Assembly (NCBI RefSeq): GCF_000513195.1
Contig: NZ_CBVI010000057.1
Span: forward strand, 62,001-126,000
DNA from: Bacteroides timonensis
Lineage (GTDB): Bacteria; Bacteroidota; Bacteroidia; Bacteroidales; Bacteroidaceae
Length of the DNA: 64,000 nucleotides
Direction of reading: 5' to 3'
Positions 18,499 through 28,400 of the stretch are shown here, piece by piece (the first letter of the stretch is position 1; the number at the start of each line of letters is the position of its first letter). The notes below the pieces were generated by a model. It was not told the origin of the DNA and searched no databases. It worked only from the letters and a program-made list of their open reading frames with translations. The translations under genes were made by a program, and so were the position numbers.

Positions 18499-19893
18499 AT
18501 GGGTTTATTAATCAACATTGATATGGTGAAATTAATATTGTTATTAGCTTTTTTTTGTGTAGGCTGTTCGGACGCCTTCAATGAAGGTTCTGAAAAAATT
18601 GTTTATAATGGTATCCCCTGGTTTGACGATCAAGGCAATATAGTCAATGCACATGGTGCCTGTATCGTGGAAGACGGCGGCAGATATTATCTTTTCGGGG
18701 AATATAAATCGGACAAAAACAATGCCTTTCCGGGATTTAGTTGCTACTCTTCGGATGATTTGGTGAACTGGAAATTCGAAAGGATAGTGTTACCCGTACA
18801 ATCTGACGGAATACTGGGGCCTGATCGTGTAGGTGAGCGTGTGAAGGTGATGAAATGCCCTTCTACCGGAGAGTATATCATGTATATGCATGCTGATGAT
18901 TTAGGTTATATGGACCCATACATAGGCTATGCTACCTGTAGCACGATCAATGGGGAATATAAATTGCAGGGGCCGCTGCTCTATGAAGGTAAGCCTGTGA
19001 AACGTTGGGATATGGGAACATTTCAAGATACGGACGGTAAGGGATATCTGCTGATTCATCATGGACCTATCTATCGTTTGAGTGACGATTATTGTTCGGT
19101 TGAGGCGGAAGCTGCTTATATAAAAGATTCGGGTGAATCGCCTGCCATGTTCAAGAAAAATGGCATGTATTATATGCTGTACTCTAATCTGACCAGTTGG
19201 GAGAAAAATGATAATTTCTATTTTACAGCACCGAAGATTGAAGGCCCATGGACGAAGCAAGGACTATTTTGTCCCGAAGGAAAACTGACTTATAACTCAC
19301 AAAGTACTTTTGTTTTTCCTTTGAAAAGAGGGAATGATACAATCCCGATGTTTATGGGCGACCGTTGGTCTTATCCTCATCAGGCCTCGGCCGCTACTTA
19401 TGTGTGGATGCCTCTGCAAGTGGATGGAACGCATATTTCCATTCCGGAATATTGGCAATGCTGGGATATCAACCGGCTGAAACCTGTAGATGCATTACGC
19501 AAAGGAAAGCAGATTCCTGTTTCAAAGATGGAATTTACACCCGACTGGGAGAAAGACAACGGGCGGTTACTGTCGAATGTGAAGGGCAGTGTTCTGAGTA
19601 TTCCTTTTAAAGGGACTCATACTGCGGTGATCGGGGAATCGAATCCTCATAGCGGATATGCAAGAGTGAGTTTGCTGGATGCAAAGAAGGATACGGTATA
19701 TGTTTCTTTAGTGGATTTTTATAGTAAATATCCGGAAAAGGCAATTCGTATCATGACTCCGGAAATGCCGGAAGATAATTATACCTTATTAATAGAAGTG
19801 ACAGGTATTATGCCTGTGTGGACTGATAAAACAAAGGCTGTTTATGGAAGTGACAATAGTTTTGTGACTGTCGATAGTATTTATTATTTTTGA
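18499..19893 (+). CDS. GH43-like lipoprotein (subfamily 24/34 type)
   Basis: A 464-residue protein with a lipoprotein signal (LILLLAFFCVGCSD; an ATG at 18523 would also serve) and a GH43 propeller (WFDDQGNIVNAHGACIVEDG, YYLFGEYK, DSGESPAMFKKNGMYYMLYS), then a ~120-residue C-terminal beta domain. It is related to the N-terminal half of the GH43-GH35 fusion at 25.4-28.8 kb. In both, the usual catalytic-base SDP/RDP motif is replaced by N-AHG, as I recall for the galactanase-type subfamilies 24 and 34. The conserved ESPAMFKKNG supplies the general acid. Likely role: trimming galactan or arabinogalactan side chains. It is 14 bases after the GH28 gene and clearly in the same operon. Confidence 0.8.
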   Translation: MGLLINIDMVKLILLLAFFCVGCSDAFNEGSEKIVYNGIPWFDDQGNIVNAHGACIVEDGGRYYLFGEYKSDKNNAFPGFSCYSSDDLVNWKFERIVLPVQSDGILGPDRVGERVKVMKCPSTGEYIMYMHADDLGYMDPYIGYATCSTINGEYKLQGPLLYEGKPVKRWDMGTFQDTDGKGYLLIHHGPIYRLSDDYCSVEAEAAYIKDSGESPAMFKKNGMYYMLYSNLTSWEKNDNFYFTAPKIEGPWTKQGLFCPEGKLTYNSQSTFVFPLKRGNDTIPMFMGDRWSYPHQASAATYVWMPLQVDGTHISIPEYWQCWDINRLKPVDALRKGKQIPVSKMEFTPDWEKDNGRLLSNVKGSVLSIPFKGTHTAVIGESNPHSGYARVSLLDAKKDTVYVSLVDFYSKYPEKAIRIMTPEMPEDNYTLLIEVTGIMPVWTDKTKAVYGSDNSFVTVDSIYYF

Positions 19894-19944
19894 AAAGTCA
19901 AAAAAGAATAGAGAGCCAAATTATTAAAAGCCATAACTATTGCC

Positions 19945-22029
19945 ATGAAGAACGAACTGATAAAAAGAATCGGAATTTTTGTTTGTCTGTTGATCGCAGT
20001 CAATTGTTTATCTGCCGGGAATTTTCCTGTGGAGATGCGTATTAATCCCTCTACCGGTGCCATTAGTGAACTGACCTTGAAGGGCGATAATCGTAGTATG
20101 AACTGGGTAGTGAAAACTGATGGGACTCAATATCCCTGGGTTAAAGATAACTATGGTTGGGGATTGGGATACTTTACGGTGGTTAAAGGAAGGGAAACTG
20201 TAAAGCGGGAATGGAGGATACCTGTGGAAATCAGTCCTGACGGAATGAAGGTTTTATATCGTGAAAGTGATATATGCATTCTGGTAAAAAGAGAAATAAA
20301 ACAGGGCGATTTGGTAGAAGAATATTCTTTTACCAATGAAGGAGAAGAACCTGTGTCTTTATATGATGTGGCTATCTATACTCCTTTCAATGATAATTAT
20401 CCGGATGCACAACAATGCATTAATTCCCGTGCTCATACGCATATTTGGAAAGGTGGAAGTGCTGCCTATGTCAATGCTATCCGTATGGGAGCTTTTACTC
20501 CCCATCTGGGACTGGTGGTGACGAACGGAGCTATCAGGAACTATGAAATCTGGGAACGTGGACGTAAAAAGGCAAACTCACAGACAAGAGGTATCATTGC
20601 ATTGGATCTACCGGATTTGTTGTTGCAGCCGGGAGAAAGCTATTCATTAGAGTGGCATATCTTTGCTCACAATGGGAATGATGATTTCCGCTGTAAGCTT
20701 CTGGAAAAAGGGAGTGTACTTGTATCCTGTAATAAATATGTGTTTGAGAAAGGAGAGAAAGTCCGTGTGGAATGTCGGAGTCTGGAACCTTTGAAAGCGT
20801 GTACCGCTAAAATGAATGGAGTACCTGTCCCCGTAAAGCAGGAAGGGAATCTTTGTTTTGTGGAAGTACCGATGGAACAGGCTGGAGAGGTACGTTTTGA
20901 TTTCTATTACAATGGAAATAAGCAAACTCATGCAGACTGTCTGGTCATCAGCAATATGGCTGATTTAATCCGAAAGCGTGTCGATTTTATTCGTACCCGT
21001 CAACAGATGAACAATCCGTCTGATTTGCGTGATGGGGCTTATATGGTTTATGATAATGAAGGTGATAGCATTTATCTGAATGATACGCCAAACTGTAATC
21101 CGGTGGATCGCGATGAAGGAGCGGAACGCCTGGGTATGGGGGTATTACTGGCAAAACAGTATTTGCTGACTAAAGACCCGGAATTAAAGCAATCTCTTTT
21201 GAGGTACGCTAATTTTGTACGCCGGAAACTGCAAACGGATAATTACGTAACCTATTCGAGTGTAGGCCAGAAGAATCGCAACCGTGGGTATAATTATATG
21301 TGGGTAGCAGAACTCTATTTTCAGATGTATAAAGTGACTGGCGACAAACAATTTGTAACTGATGGCTATAAGACTCTGAAATCTATGTTCCAGCAGTTTG
21401 GTTATGGCTTTTATGCAATAGGCATTCCTGTTCGGTTGGGACTACAAAACCTGAAAGAAGCCGGAATGAAGAAAGAATACACGGATTTGCGGAACGATTT
21501 TATAAAGACAGGTGATGTGTTTGTAAAAAATGGTTTGAATTACCCTGCGCATGAGGTAAATTATGAGCAAAGCATTGTGGCTCCTGCCATCCAATTCCTT
21601 GCACAGCTTTATCTGGAGACAGGCAGTCAGAAATATCTGGATGAAGTGAAACGGCAAATGCCTGTACTGGAAGCATTCAATGGTTTCCAACCCAGCTACC
21701 ATCTGAATGAAGTTGCGATTCGTCATTGGGATGGTCATTGGTTTGGCAAACGTGAACTGTTTGGTGATACTTTTCCCCATTATTGGAGTACGATAACCGG
21801 TGCGGTGTATTATTACTATGCGTTATGTACCGGTGATAGCTCTTATCAGAAGCGTGCGGAAAATGTAGTGAGGAATAATCTCTGTCTTTTCTTCGAAGAT
21901 GGGAAGGCGTCTTGTGCTTATATGTACCCCTATAAGATTGACGGTGTGAAGGCGGAATTTTACGACCCTTATGCGAATGATCAGGACTGGGCGTTAGTCT
22001 ATTATCTGTTGGTCAATAAGGGATTATAG
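19945..22029 (+). CDS. Probable alpha/alpha-barrel glycosidase, GH154-like
   Basis: A 694-residue secreted protein (signal IGIFVCLLIAVNCLSA). The N-terminal ~330 residues are beta-sandwich-like (LVEEYSFTNEGEEPVSLYDV, THIWKGGSAAYVNAIRMGAF). The C-terminal ~350 residues are a helical toroid with repeated hairpins (NRNRGYNYMWVAELYFQMYK; HWDGHWFGKRELFGDTFPH). This layout is that of six-hairpin glycosidases and polysaccharide lyases. I recall similar proteins as GH154 beta-glucuronidases in Bacteroides arabinogalactan loci, but the assignment is tentative; a related uncharacterised family is possible. Conserved-looking acidic/aromatic candidates are in CNPVDRDEGAERLGM and FYDPYANDQDWAL. The gene is 51 bases downstream of the GH43 gene and in the same operon. 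Confidence 0.55.
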   Translation: MKNELIKRIGIFVCLLIAVNCLSAGNFPVEMRINPSTGAISELTLKGDNRSMNWVVKTDGTQYPWVKDNYGWGLGYFTVVKGRETVKREWRIPVEISPDGMKVLYRESDICILVKREIKQGDLVEEYSFTNEGEEPVSLYDVAIYTPFNDNYPDAQQCINSRAHTHIWKGGSAAYVNAIRMGAFTPHLGLVVTNGAIRNYEIWERGRKKANSQTRGIIALDLPDLLLQPGESYSLEWHIFAHNGNDDFRCKLLEKGSVLVSCNKYVFEKGEKVRVECRSLEPLKACTAKMNGVPVPVKQEGNLCFVEVPMEQAGEVRFDFYYNGNKQTHADCLVISNMADLIRKRVDFIRTRQQMNNPSDLRDGAYMVYDNEGDSIYLNDTPNCNPVDRDEGAERLGMGVLLAKQYLLTKDPELKQSLLRYANFVRRKLQTDNYVTYSSVGQKNRNRGYNYMWVAELYFQMYKVTGDKQFVTDGYKTLKSMFQQFGYGFYAIGIPVRLGLQNLKEAGMKKEYTDLRNDFIKTGDVFVKNGLNYPAHEVNYEQSIVAPAIQFLAQLYLETGSQKYLDEVKRQMPVLEAFNGFQPSYHLNEVAIRHWDGHWFGKRELFGDTFPHYWSTITGAVYYYYALCTGDSSYQKRAENVVRNNLCLFFEDGKASCAYMYPYKIDGVKAEFYDPYANDQDWALVYYLLVNKGL

Positions 22030-22128
22030 AAAAAAGGTACTTCTTTATGTACGATAATACATCTAATTGTACGTAGCTCCATACGCCGTATCTATGAACT
22101 TACTTATTTTTACTGAAATTTTTTTAGC

Positions 22129-22977
22129 ATGAAAAATCTGAAAATAAAACTACTGTTTGCACTCTGTGTGATATTACTCTTTTCAGCCTTTATAACGGAA
22201 AAGAAGGACGTTATCACCATCTTTATGATAGGCGATTCTACTATGGCTAACAAAAGCCTGAAGAATGGTAACCAGGAACGTGGTTGGGGACAGATGCTTC
22301 CCTGTTTTCTGACGGAGGATGTCGCAGTGGACAATCATGCCATGAATGGACGGAGTTCATTGAGTTTCATCAATGAAGGGCGTTGGGATGCGGTGCTTGC
22401 CCAATTGAAAAAGGGAGATTATGTATTTATTCAGTTCGGACATAATGATGAGAAAGCTTCCAAAAAATTGCATACCGATCCGGGAACTACATTCGATGAT
22501 AACCTGCGTCGTTTCGTAAGAGAAACCCGCGAAAAGGGGGCTTATCCTGTACTGTTTAATTCCATTGTACGGAGAAACTTTCCTCCCGAAGGGGTGACGG
22601 AGCCTAAAGGAAGTTATGAGGTGGAAGGGAATGTGCTTGTGGATACACACGGAGAGTATCTGAATTCTCCCCGCCGGGTAGCTGAAGAAATGGACGTGCC
22701 TTTTGTCGATCTGAATAAACTGACGCATGACCTGGTGGTCAATATGGGCGTAGAAAAATCAAAAAGCCTCTTTATGTGGATACCTGCGGGGATTTATGAT
22801 TTTTGTCCAAAAGGAAAAATAGACAATACGCATCTGAATATTTATGGTGGAAAGATAGTGGCTGGCATTGCTATGGAAGCTGTAGCTAAGGTTGTTCCGG
22901 CACTGGCACCTTATGTCCGGCACGATGATTCGGAAGTATATGTGGCCGATTATAAGGATAATAGAATCAGTTTTTGA
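22129..22977 (+). CDS. SGNH-fold esterase, CE12/rhamnogalacturonan acetylesterase type
   Basis: A 282-residue serine esterase with all SGNH blocks: block I with the nucleophile in IGDSTMAN, block II Gly in MNGRSSLSFI, block III Asn in FIQFGHNDEK, and block V Asp-x-x-His in DNTHLNIYGG. The N terminus has a hydrophobic export segment (LLFALCVILLFSAFIT). Members of this group remove acetyl groups from pectic rhamnogalacturonan or galacturonan so that hydrolases can reach the backbone, which matches the GH28 gene in the same operon. There is a ~100-base gap before it, with no promoter box that I recognise. Confidence 0.88.
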   Translation: MKNLKIKLLFALCVILLFSAFITEKKDVITIFMIGDSTMANKSLKNGNQERGWGQMLPCFLTEDVAVDNHAMNGRSSLSFINEGRWDAVLAQLKKGDYVFIQFGHNDEKASKKLHTDPGTTFDDNLRRFVRETREKGAYPVLFNSIVRRNFPPEGVTEPKGSYEVEGNVLVDTHGEYLNSPRRVAEEMDVPFVDLNKLTHDLVVNMGVEKSKSLFMWIPAGIYDFCPKGKIDNTHLNIYGGKIVAGIAMEAVAKVVPALAPYVRHDDSEVYVADYKDNRISF

Positions 22978-23019
22978 AGAAATGTATAGAATATATCTTT
23001 GAAAAATAAATTGAAATAT

Positions 23020-25347
23020 ATGAAGAAGGGATTTATAGGTTTAGTTTTTCTTTGGGTGACACAGATTTGTTGTGCACAGTTTAGTCTGCGTTCCGACCAA
23101 CCGATCAAGTTGGCTTGTGATAATGCGGAAGAGAAGGTAGTGCAAACTGCATTGAAACTGTTTATACGTGATTATCAATCGGTATTTTCTGCATCTGCCG
23201 CCGTAGATGTCCGACAAGGGAATATCATAGTAGGTACGGTTGGAAAAAGCCCATTGCTGAAAGCTGTGAGTGCGGACATAAGTGCTTTGGCAGGCAAGAA
23301 ACAGGCTTTCCTTTTGCAGGTTCTGCCGGATGGAAAATTGCTGGTAGCAGGTAGTGATCCGCATGGTACGGCTTACGGTATCATGGAATTATCCCGCCTG
23401 ATAGGTGTATCTCCCTGGGAATGGTGGGCGGATGTAACACCGGAGAAGAAGACTTCTTTTGTGCTGTCGGCAGAGTATCAGACATTGCAATCGCCTTCCG
23501 TGGAATATCGGGGTATATTTATCAATGACGAAGACTGGGGATTGATGCCTTGGAGTAGTCAGACGTATGAACCGTCGGATATAAAAGGACATATCGGTCC
23601 GAAGACGAATGCACGTATCTTTGAACTGTTGCTGCGTTTACGTGCCAATACCTATTGGCCTGCGATGCACGAATGTACTTTGCCTTTCTTCCTAACGGAG
23701 GGAAACAGGAAAGTTGCGGAAGAATATGGTATTTTTATAGGTTCATCGCATTGCGAGCCGATGGTGTGTAGTGCTGCCGGTGAGTGGCGCCGTCGCGGTC
23801 AGGGGGATTATGACTATGTGAATAATAGTGCGTCTGTTTATAAATTCTGGGAAGACCGGGTGAAAGAGGTTGCTCAACAAGGTAATATCTATACTTTGGG
23901 TATGCGTGGTGTACACGACGGACAGATGCAGGGAGCCAAAACCGTAGCAGAACAGAAAGCTGTATTGGAACGTGTGCTTAAAGATCAGCGCGGACTCTTG
24001 CAGAAGTATGTCAATAAAGATGTTACAGCTATTCCGCAAGCATTTATTCCTTATAAAGAGGTGTTGGATATTTATAATGCCGGCTTACAAGTGCCTGATG
24101 ATGTAACGTTGATCTGGTGTGATGATAATTACGGGTATATCCGTCACTTCCCGACGGTGGAAGAGCGTGCCCGTAAAGGAGGTAACGGTATTTATTACCA
24201 TGTATCTTACTGGGGCCGTCCTCACGATTATCTTTGGTTGGGAACTTTCAGTCCTTATCTACTCCATCAACAAATGAAGTTGGCTTACGACCGTGGCATT
24301 CAGAAGATATGGGTATTGAATGTAGGTGATATCAAGCCTGCGGAATATCAGATAGAGCTTTTCCTGGATATGGCGTGGAACATAGATGAAGTGAACGAAA
24401 TAGGAGTCACTGCCCATCTGAAATCCTGGTTGGAGCGGGAATTTGGAAGTAATTGTGCTGAGGAACTGTTGCCTGCCATGGAAGCACATTACCAGCTATC
24501 TTACATCCGTAAGCCCGAATTTATGGGAAATACGCGTGAAGAAGAGCGTGATCCGAAATACAAGGTAATTAAAGATCTGCCTTGGAGCGAGCAAACCATT
24601 AGTGAGCGTCTGAGATCTTATATCGTCTTGTCCGATGTTGTCGAGAGAATGGAGAGTAACATTCCGGCGGACAGGCAGGATGCTTACTTCCAGCTTGTGA
24701 AATATCCGGTGCAGGCCGCTGCACAAATGAATCGGAAAATTCTGACTGCCCAGCTTGCCCGTCACTCTAAGGCTGACTGGAAACAAAGTGATGCTGCCTT
24801 TGACAGCATTACATCCTTGACGCAGCAATATAATTCATTGCAGAATGGCAAATGGAACCGCATGATGGATTTTCAACCCCGTAAGTTGCCGGTATTCAAG
24901 CGTGTAGAGCATACTGCCGCTACCGAGCCTATGGTGACAGACCGGAAAATGCTCTGCAAATGGAATGCTATGGAGTGTACGTATGGGAAACCTGTTCCGT
25001 GCGAGGGCTTGGGGTATGAAAGAAAAGCGGCGGGTATCCGTAAAGGTTCTTCTCTGACCTTCGCTTTTGATGATTATGGAAAAGATTCTGTTGAAGTTGA
25101 AATCAGACTATTGCCAAGTCATCCACTGGATGAGAAACAGCTTCGTTTCGCTATATCTGTAGATGAGGCTATTCCGCAAACGGTATCTTATGAGACGAAA
25201 GGACGCAGCGAAGAATGGAAAGAGAATGTATTGCGTAATCAGGCTATTCGGAAAGTGACTTTACCGATTAATAAACAGGCTTCTCATAAGTTGGTTATTA
25301 CGGCTTTGGATGAAGGAGTGGTGCTGGACCAGGTGATACTCTATTAA
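23020..25347 (+). CDS. Glycoside hydrolase family 115 (alpha-glucuronidase type)
   Basis: A ~775-residue secreted enzyme; the ATG at 23020 is preferred to a TTG at 22999 because the signal peptide (KKGFIGLVFLWVTQICCA) follows directly. GH115 features in order: N-terminal alpha/beta domain (DPHGTAYGIMELSRLIGVSP WEWW region), barrel with RGIFINDEDWGLMPW, LRLRANTYWPAMHECTLPFF, YTLGMRGVHDGQM, and DDVTLIWCDDNYGYIRHFP, then helical and C-terminal beta parts (the last ~120 residues of the full-length GH115 sandwich). Known members remove (4-O-methyl-)glucuronic acid from xylan; homologs in pectin or arabinogalactan loci may act on other uronic-acid caps. It is the last gene of the plus-strand operon and is followed by a strong inverted repeat. 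Confidence 0.93.
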   Translation: MKKGFIGLVFLWVTQICCAQFSLRSDQPIKLACDNAEEKVVQTALKLFIRDYQSVFSASAAVDVRQGNIIVGTVGKSPLLKAVSADISALAGKKQAFLLQVLPDGKLLVAGSDPHGTAYGIMELSRLIGVSPWEWWADVTPEKKTSFVLSAEYQTLQSPSVEYRGIFINDEDWGLMPWSSQTYEPSDIKGHIGPKTNARIFELLLRLRANTYWPAMHECTLPFFLTEGNRKVAEEYGIFIGSSHCEPMVCSAAGEWRRRGQGDYDYVNNSASVYKFWEDRVKEVAQQGNIYTLGMRGVHDGQMQGAKTVAEQKAVLERVLKDQRGLLQKYVNKDVTAIPQAFIPYKEVLDIYNAGLQVPDDVTLIWCDDNYGYIRHFPTVEERARKGGNGIYYHVSYWGRPHDYLWLGTFSPYLLHQQMKLAYDRGIQKIWVLNVGDIKPAEYQIELFLDMAWNIDEVNEIGVTAHLKSWLEREFGSNCAEELLPAMEAHYQLSYIRKPEFMGNTREEERDPKYKVIKDLPWSEQTISERLRSYIVLSDVVERMESNIPADRQDAYFQLVKYPVQAAAQMNRKILTAQLARHSKADWKQSDAAFDSITSLTQQYNSLQNGKWNRMMDFQPRKLPVFKRVEHTAATEPMVTDRKMLCKWNAMECTYGKPVPCEGLGYERKAAGIRKGSSLTFAFDDYGKDSVEVEIRLLPSHPLDEKQLRFAISVDEAIPQTVSYETKGRSEEWKENVLRNQAIRKVTLPINKQASHKLVITALDEGVVLDQVILY

Positions 25348-25351
25348 GATC

Positions 25352-25442
25352 TCACCCCAGAGTAGCACGGAGTCCCACGGAGTTCTATTGATTTAAAATC
25401 AAATGAATGAACTCCGTGGGACTCCGTATTACTCTGGGGTGA
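25352..25442. repeat. 33-bp inverted repeat between convergent genes
   Basis: The arms 25352-25384 and 25410-25442 are reverse complements over 33 bases with two mismatches, around a 25-base loop. Core words are CACCCCAGAGTA and ACGGAGTCCCACGGAGTT. The element fills the gap between the GH115 gene and the convergent GH43-GH35 gene. It can fold as a bidirectional terminator-like hairpin but lacks T-runs, so it is more likely a dispersed palindromic repeat. Confidence 0.85.
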
Positions 25443-25448
25443 AACAGA

Positions 25449-28400
25449 TTAGTATTTGAAGTTTTCCCCCTTCACATAAATCTTGAAATCCTTGATGCCT
25501 CCCGGTACTTCGCTTTCCATTCGGGGCAAGCATTGGAAACCTGTCAATGCATGACTGGCGCCCAGATCGATTACAATCGTATGCGGATAAGGACTACCTT
25601 TCTCTGTGCTCCAATAGGTGGATTCCTGAAGATCGAAAGTCTTGTCGGCAGAGCGGTTGACGTGAGCTACGTCTTCGCTGTCGGAATACTTCACAGTCCA
25701 AGGCTCGCGGGACAGACGGCTACCATCCTTGTCCAAGAAATACATTTCGGCAATACAAGCCAGGTCTTTTCCATCCTGTGAGTTTAATGCTTCAATGCAA
25801 ACATAGCGTCCGGTGACCGGTTTGTTGAATTTAACTTCCTGCCAGCCGTTACCCGGTTTGAAACTTCCCGTAAATATAGGCTTTTCACCTGACAAGTTCA
25901 GGTTTTCGCCTTCATTGCGATGTGTCAAGGGTTTCTGTACAAGCAGCTGGTCAAGGAGCGGTTCACTTAAACCTTCGGACTTAGCTTCTTTAGGACCTAC
26001 GATATCGAAAACTACGATTTCATTCTCACCTTTCTTCAACCAGCATCCCGGTACATAAAGAGTCTGCTGAGGACCGATCTCCCAGATACGGCCTAATGCA
26101 TAACCGTTCACATAAACCAATCCTTTGCCCCATGTCTCGAAGTTCAGGAAAGTATCGCTCGGTTTCTTCACCTGGAATTTAGCACGGTAAACACCCGGAA
26201 TACGTTGTCCGAGACGGTCTGTCAATGACTCTATCGGCTGGAACTTCATGCCCTGATAGAATTCATAGGTATCTTCAATGTTGAAAACTTCCCAGTTCTT
26301 CAGGTTGCAAACGAAAGGATATCCGTTGATGTCCATAGAAAGTTCTACGTTTTTCGTGATTCCTTTGAAGTCTTTGATGGCACGACCGAAGTTGATGCGA
26401 CCCATGGCTTCTACCAGAATATCAAGTCTAGAACCTTTGACGCAGGCGGGGAGTACCAATTGCTTTTCACCGTTTCTTCTATCGAGTTTGCCGATGTATT
26501 TCCCGTCTAGGAATACCTGTGCATAGTCGTGCGCATCGTTCACTGTGAGGGTAGCGGGCGACTTCAATTCAGGCAGGGTAGTGCGGTAGAGGATGCTTCC
26601 GAAGCCTTGGTTGTATTCTTCCATGGTGCGGATGTTTTCATCCTTCTTTGCTGTGGGCAGGTTCTCGAACAATGGCGCCATTTCTGTGAATCTGAAAGCA
26701 GGGATGCTGATAGGTTTGATCAGTGCAGGTACTTTCGCCTGTTTCTCACCATCCATGTATTTCGCCATGGCTTCTCTCAGCGCCCAATACTTAGGAGTTG
26801 TCTGACCGGATTCACTGATAGGCGCATCGTAATCGTAAGACGTCACGTCGGGTGCAAAGCCGGGAGAGTTGGCGCCTGCCCAGTGTCCCCAGTTCGTACC
26901 TCCGTGTGTCATATACAGGCTGAATGAAATGCCTCTCGATAACATATCATCGATACCTTTGATCATATCAGCGGCAGGACGCGTTTCGTGGTTGGCACCC
27001 CATTTGTCGAACCAACCGCTCCAGAATTCAGAACACATCAGCGGACTGTTGGGACGAAGTTGTTTCAGTTTGGCAAATTGCTGGTCGACGTTGGCACCTG
27101 TACCGAAGTTCATGGTCCAGATCAGATCGTCGAGTCCGTTCAGGGTGAAGTTAGAGGCCCAGTCGCATTGGAACAGAGCGATGTCATTTCCGAAGTTGGC
27201 ACGTACGATGTCTCTGATTTGGGATACATAACCCTTATCTTCTCCGTAAGATCCATATTCGTTTTCTACCTGTACCATGATGATGGGGCCGCCATTGGCA
27301 ATCGTCAGGTCTTTCACTTGCTTGGCTACGGCTTCTTCGAACAGAGCTACACGTTCAATGAAGTAAGGATCGGATTCGCGCAGACGTACATCCTTTTTCT
27401 TAAGCAGCCACCACGGCAGACCACCCATTTCCCATTCGGCGCAAACATACGGTCCGGGGCGGAGGATGACATACATATCATTTTGCTGGCACAGACGGCA
27501 GAACTCGGCCAGGTCGTTTTGCTCCGTAAAGTCATATACGCCGGGTTGCGGTTCGTGAGAGTTCCAGAACACATAGAGGCAAACGGTATTCATACCCAGT
27601 GCTTTGCACAACTTGATGCGTTGGTCCCAATAAGGTTTCGGGATGCGTGGGTAGTGCAGTTCGGCGGCTTTAACTACAAATGGTTTGCCATTTAGCAGGA
27701 AAGTTCCTTTGCCGGCTTCAAAACGACCTTGATCGGCAAAGCTGTCGAAGTTCCATTTGTCACGCCAGGGAATGGTGATTTTATCACCTTCGAAGGAGAA
27801 AGGAAGCCATACATAACGTGAGTTTTCCAGGTCTTTCTTATTCCAGCGGTCGAACATGGCAATGTACATGTCTTTCTTGTCCATAACTTTCTGCACGTAA
27901 GTGCTTTGAGCATAGAATGTCTTGTCGGCATCTGTTCCGGTACAAGGGTTGCCGATTGTTTTCCATTCACCCATAATGGAATCTGCCACAGCCAGTTCAG
28001 CCTGGTTGGGATCCCAACCGGTACAGCCGGAAGAGAGCATGTAGTATTTTCCGTTACGCTTGAAGACGGCGGGAGCTTCGCGGCTTTCCTTGACGAAGTT
28101 ACGGGTGTAGCGTCCGCTCGGTCTTTGATAATCGTCCGTTAATTCGCTAATGTACAGCGTTGCATTGTTTTCTGACGAATAAAAGTGGTAGGCACGGCCA
28201 TCATCGTCTACGAATACGGTTTGGTCGCGGCTCATGGCACCGTTGGGGCGGAAACTGCCCAGATAGGTGAATTCTCCGGTAGGGGAGTCACTGATGGCTA
28301 CTCCGGCGCATGCCTTGCTGTAGTCGGCACTTTCCACGTGTGCCCACATCACGAATTTCTTGGTTTTTGGGTTATAAATCACCTTCGGACGTTCCAGTAC

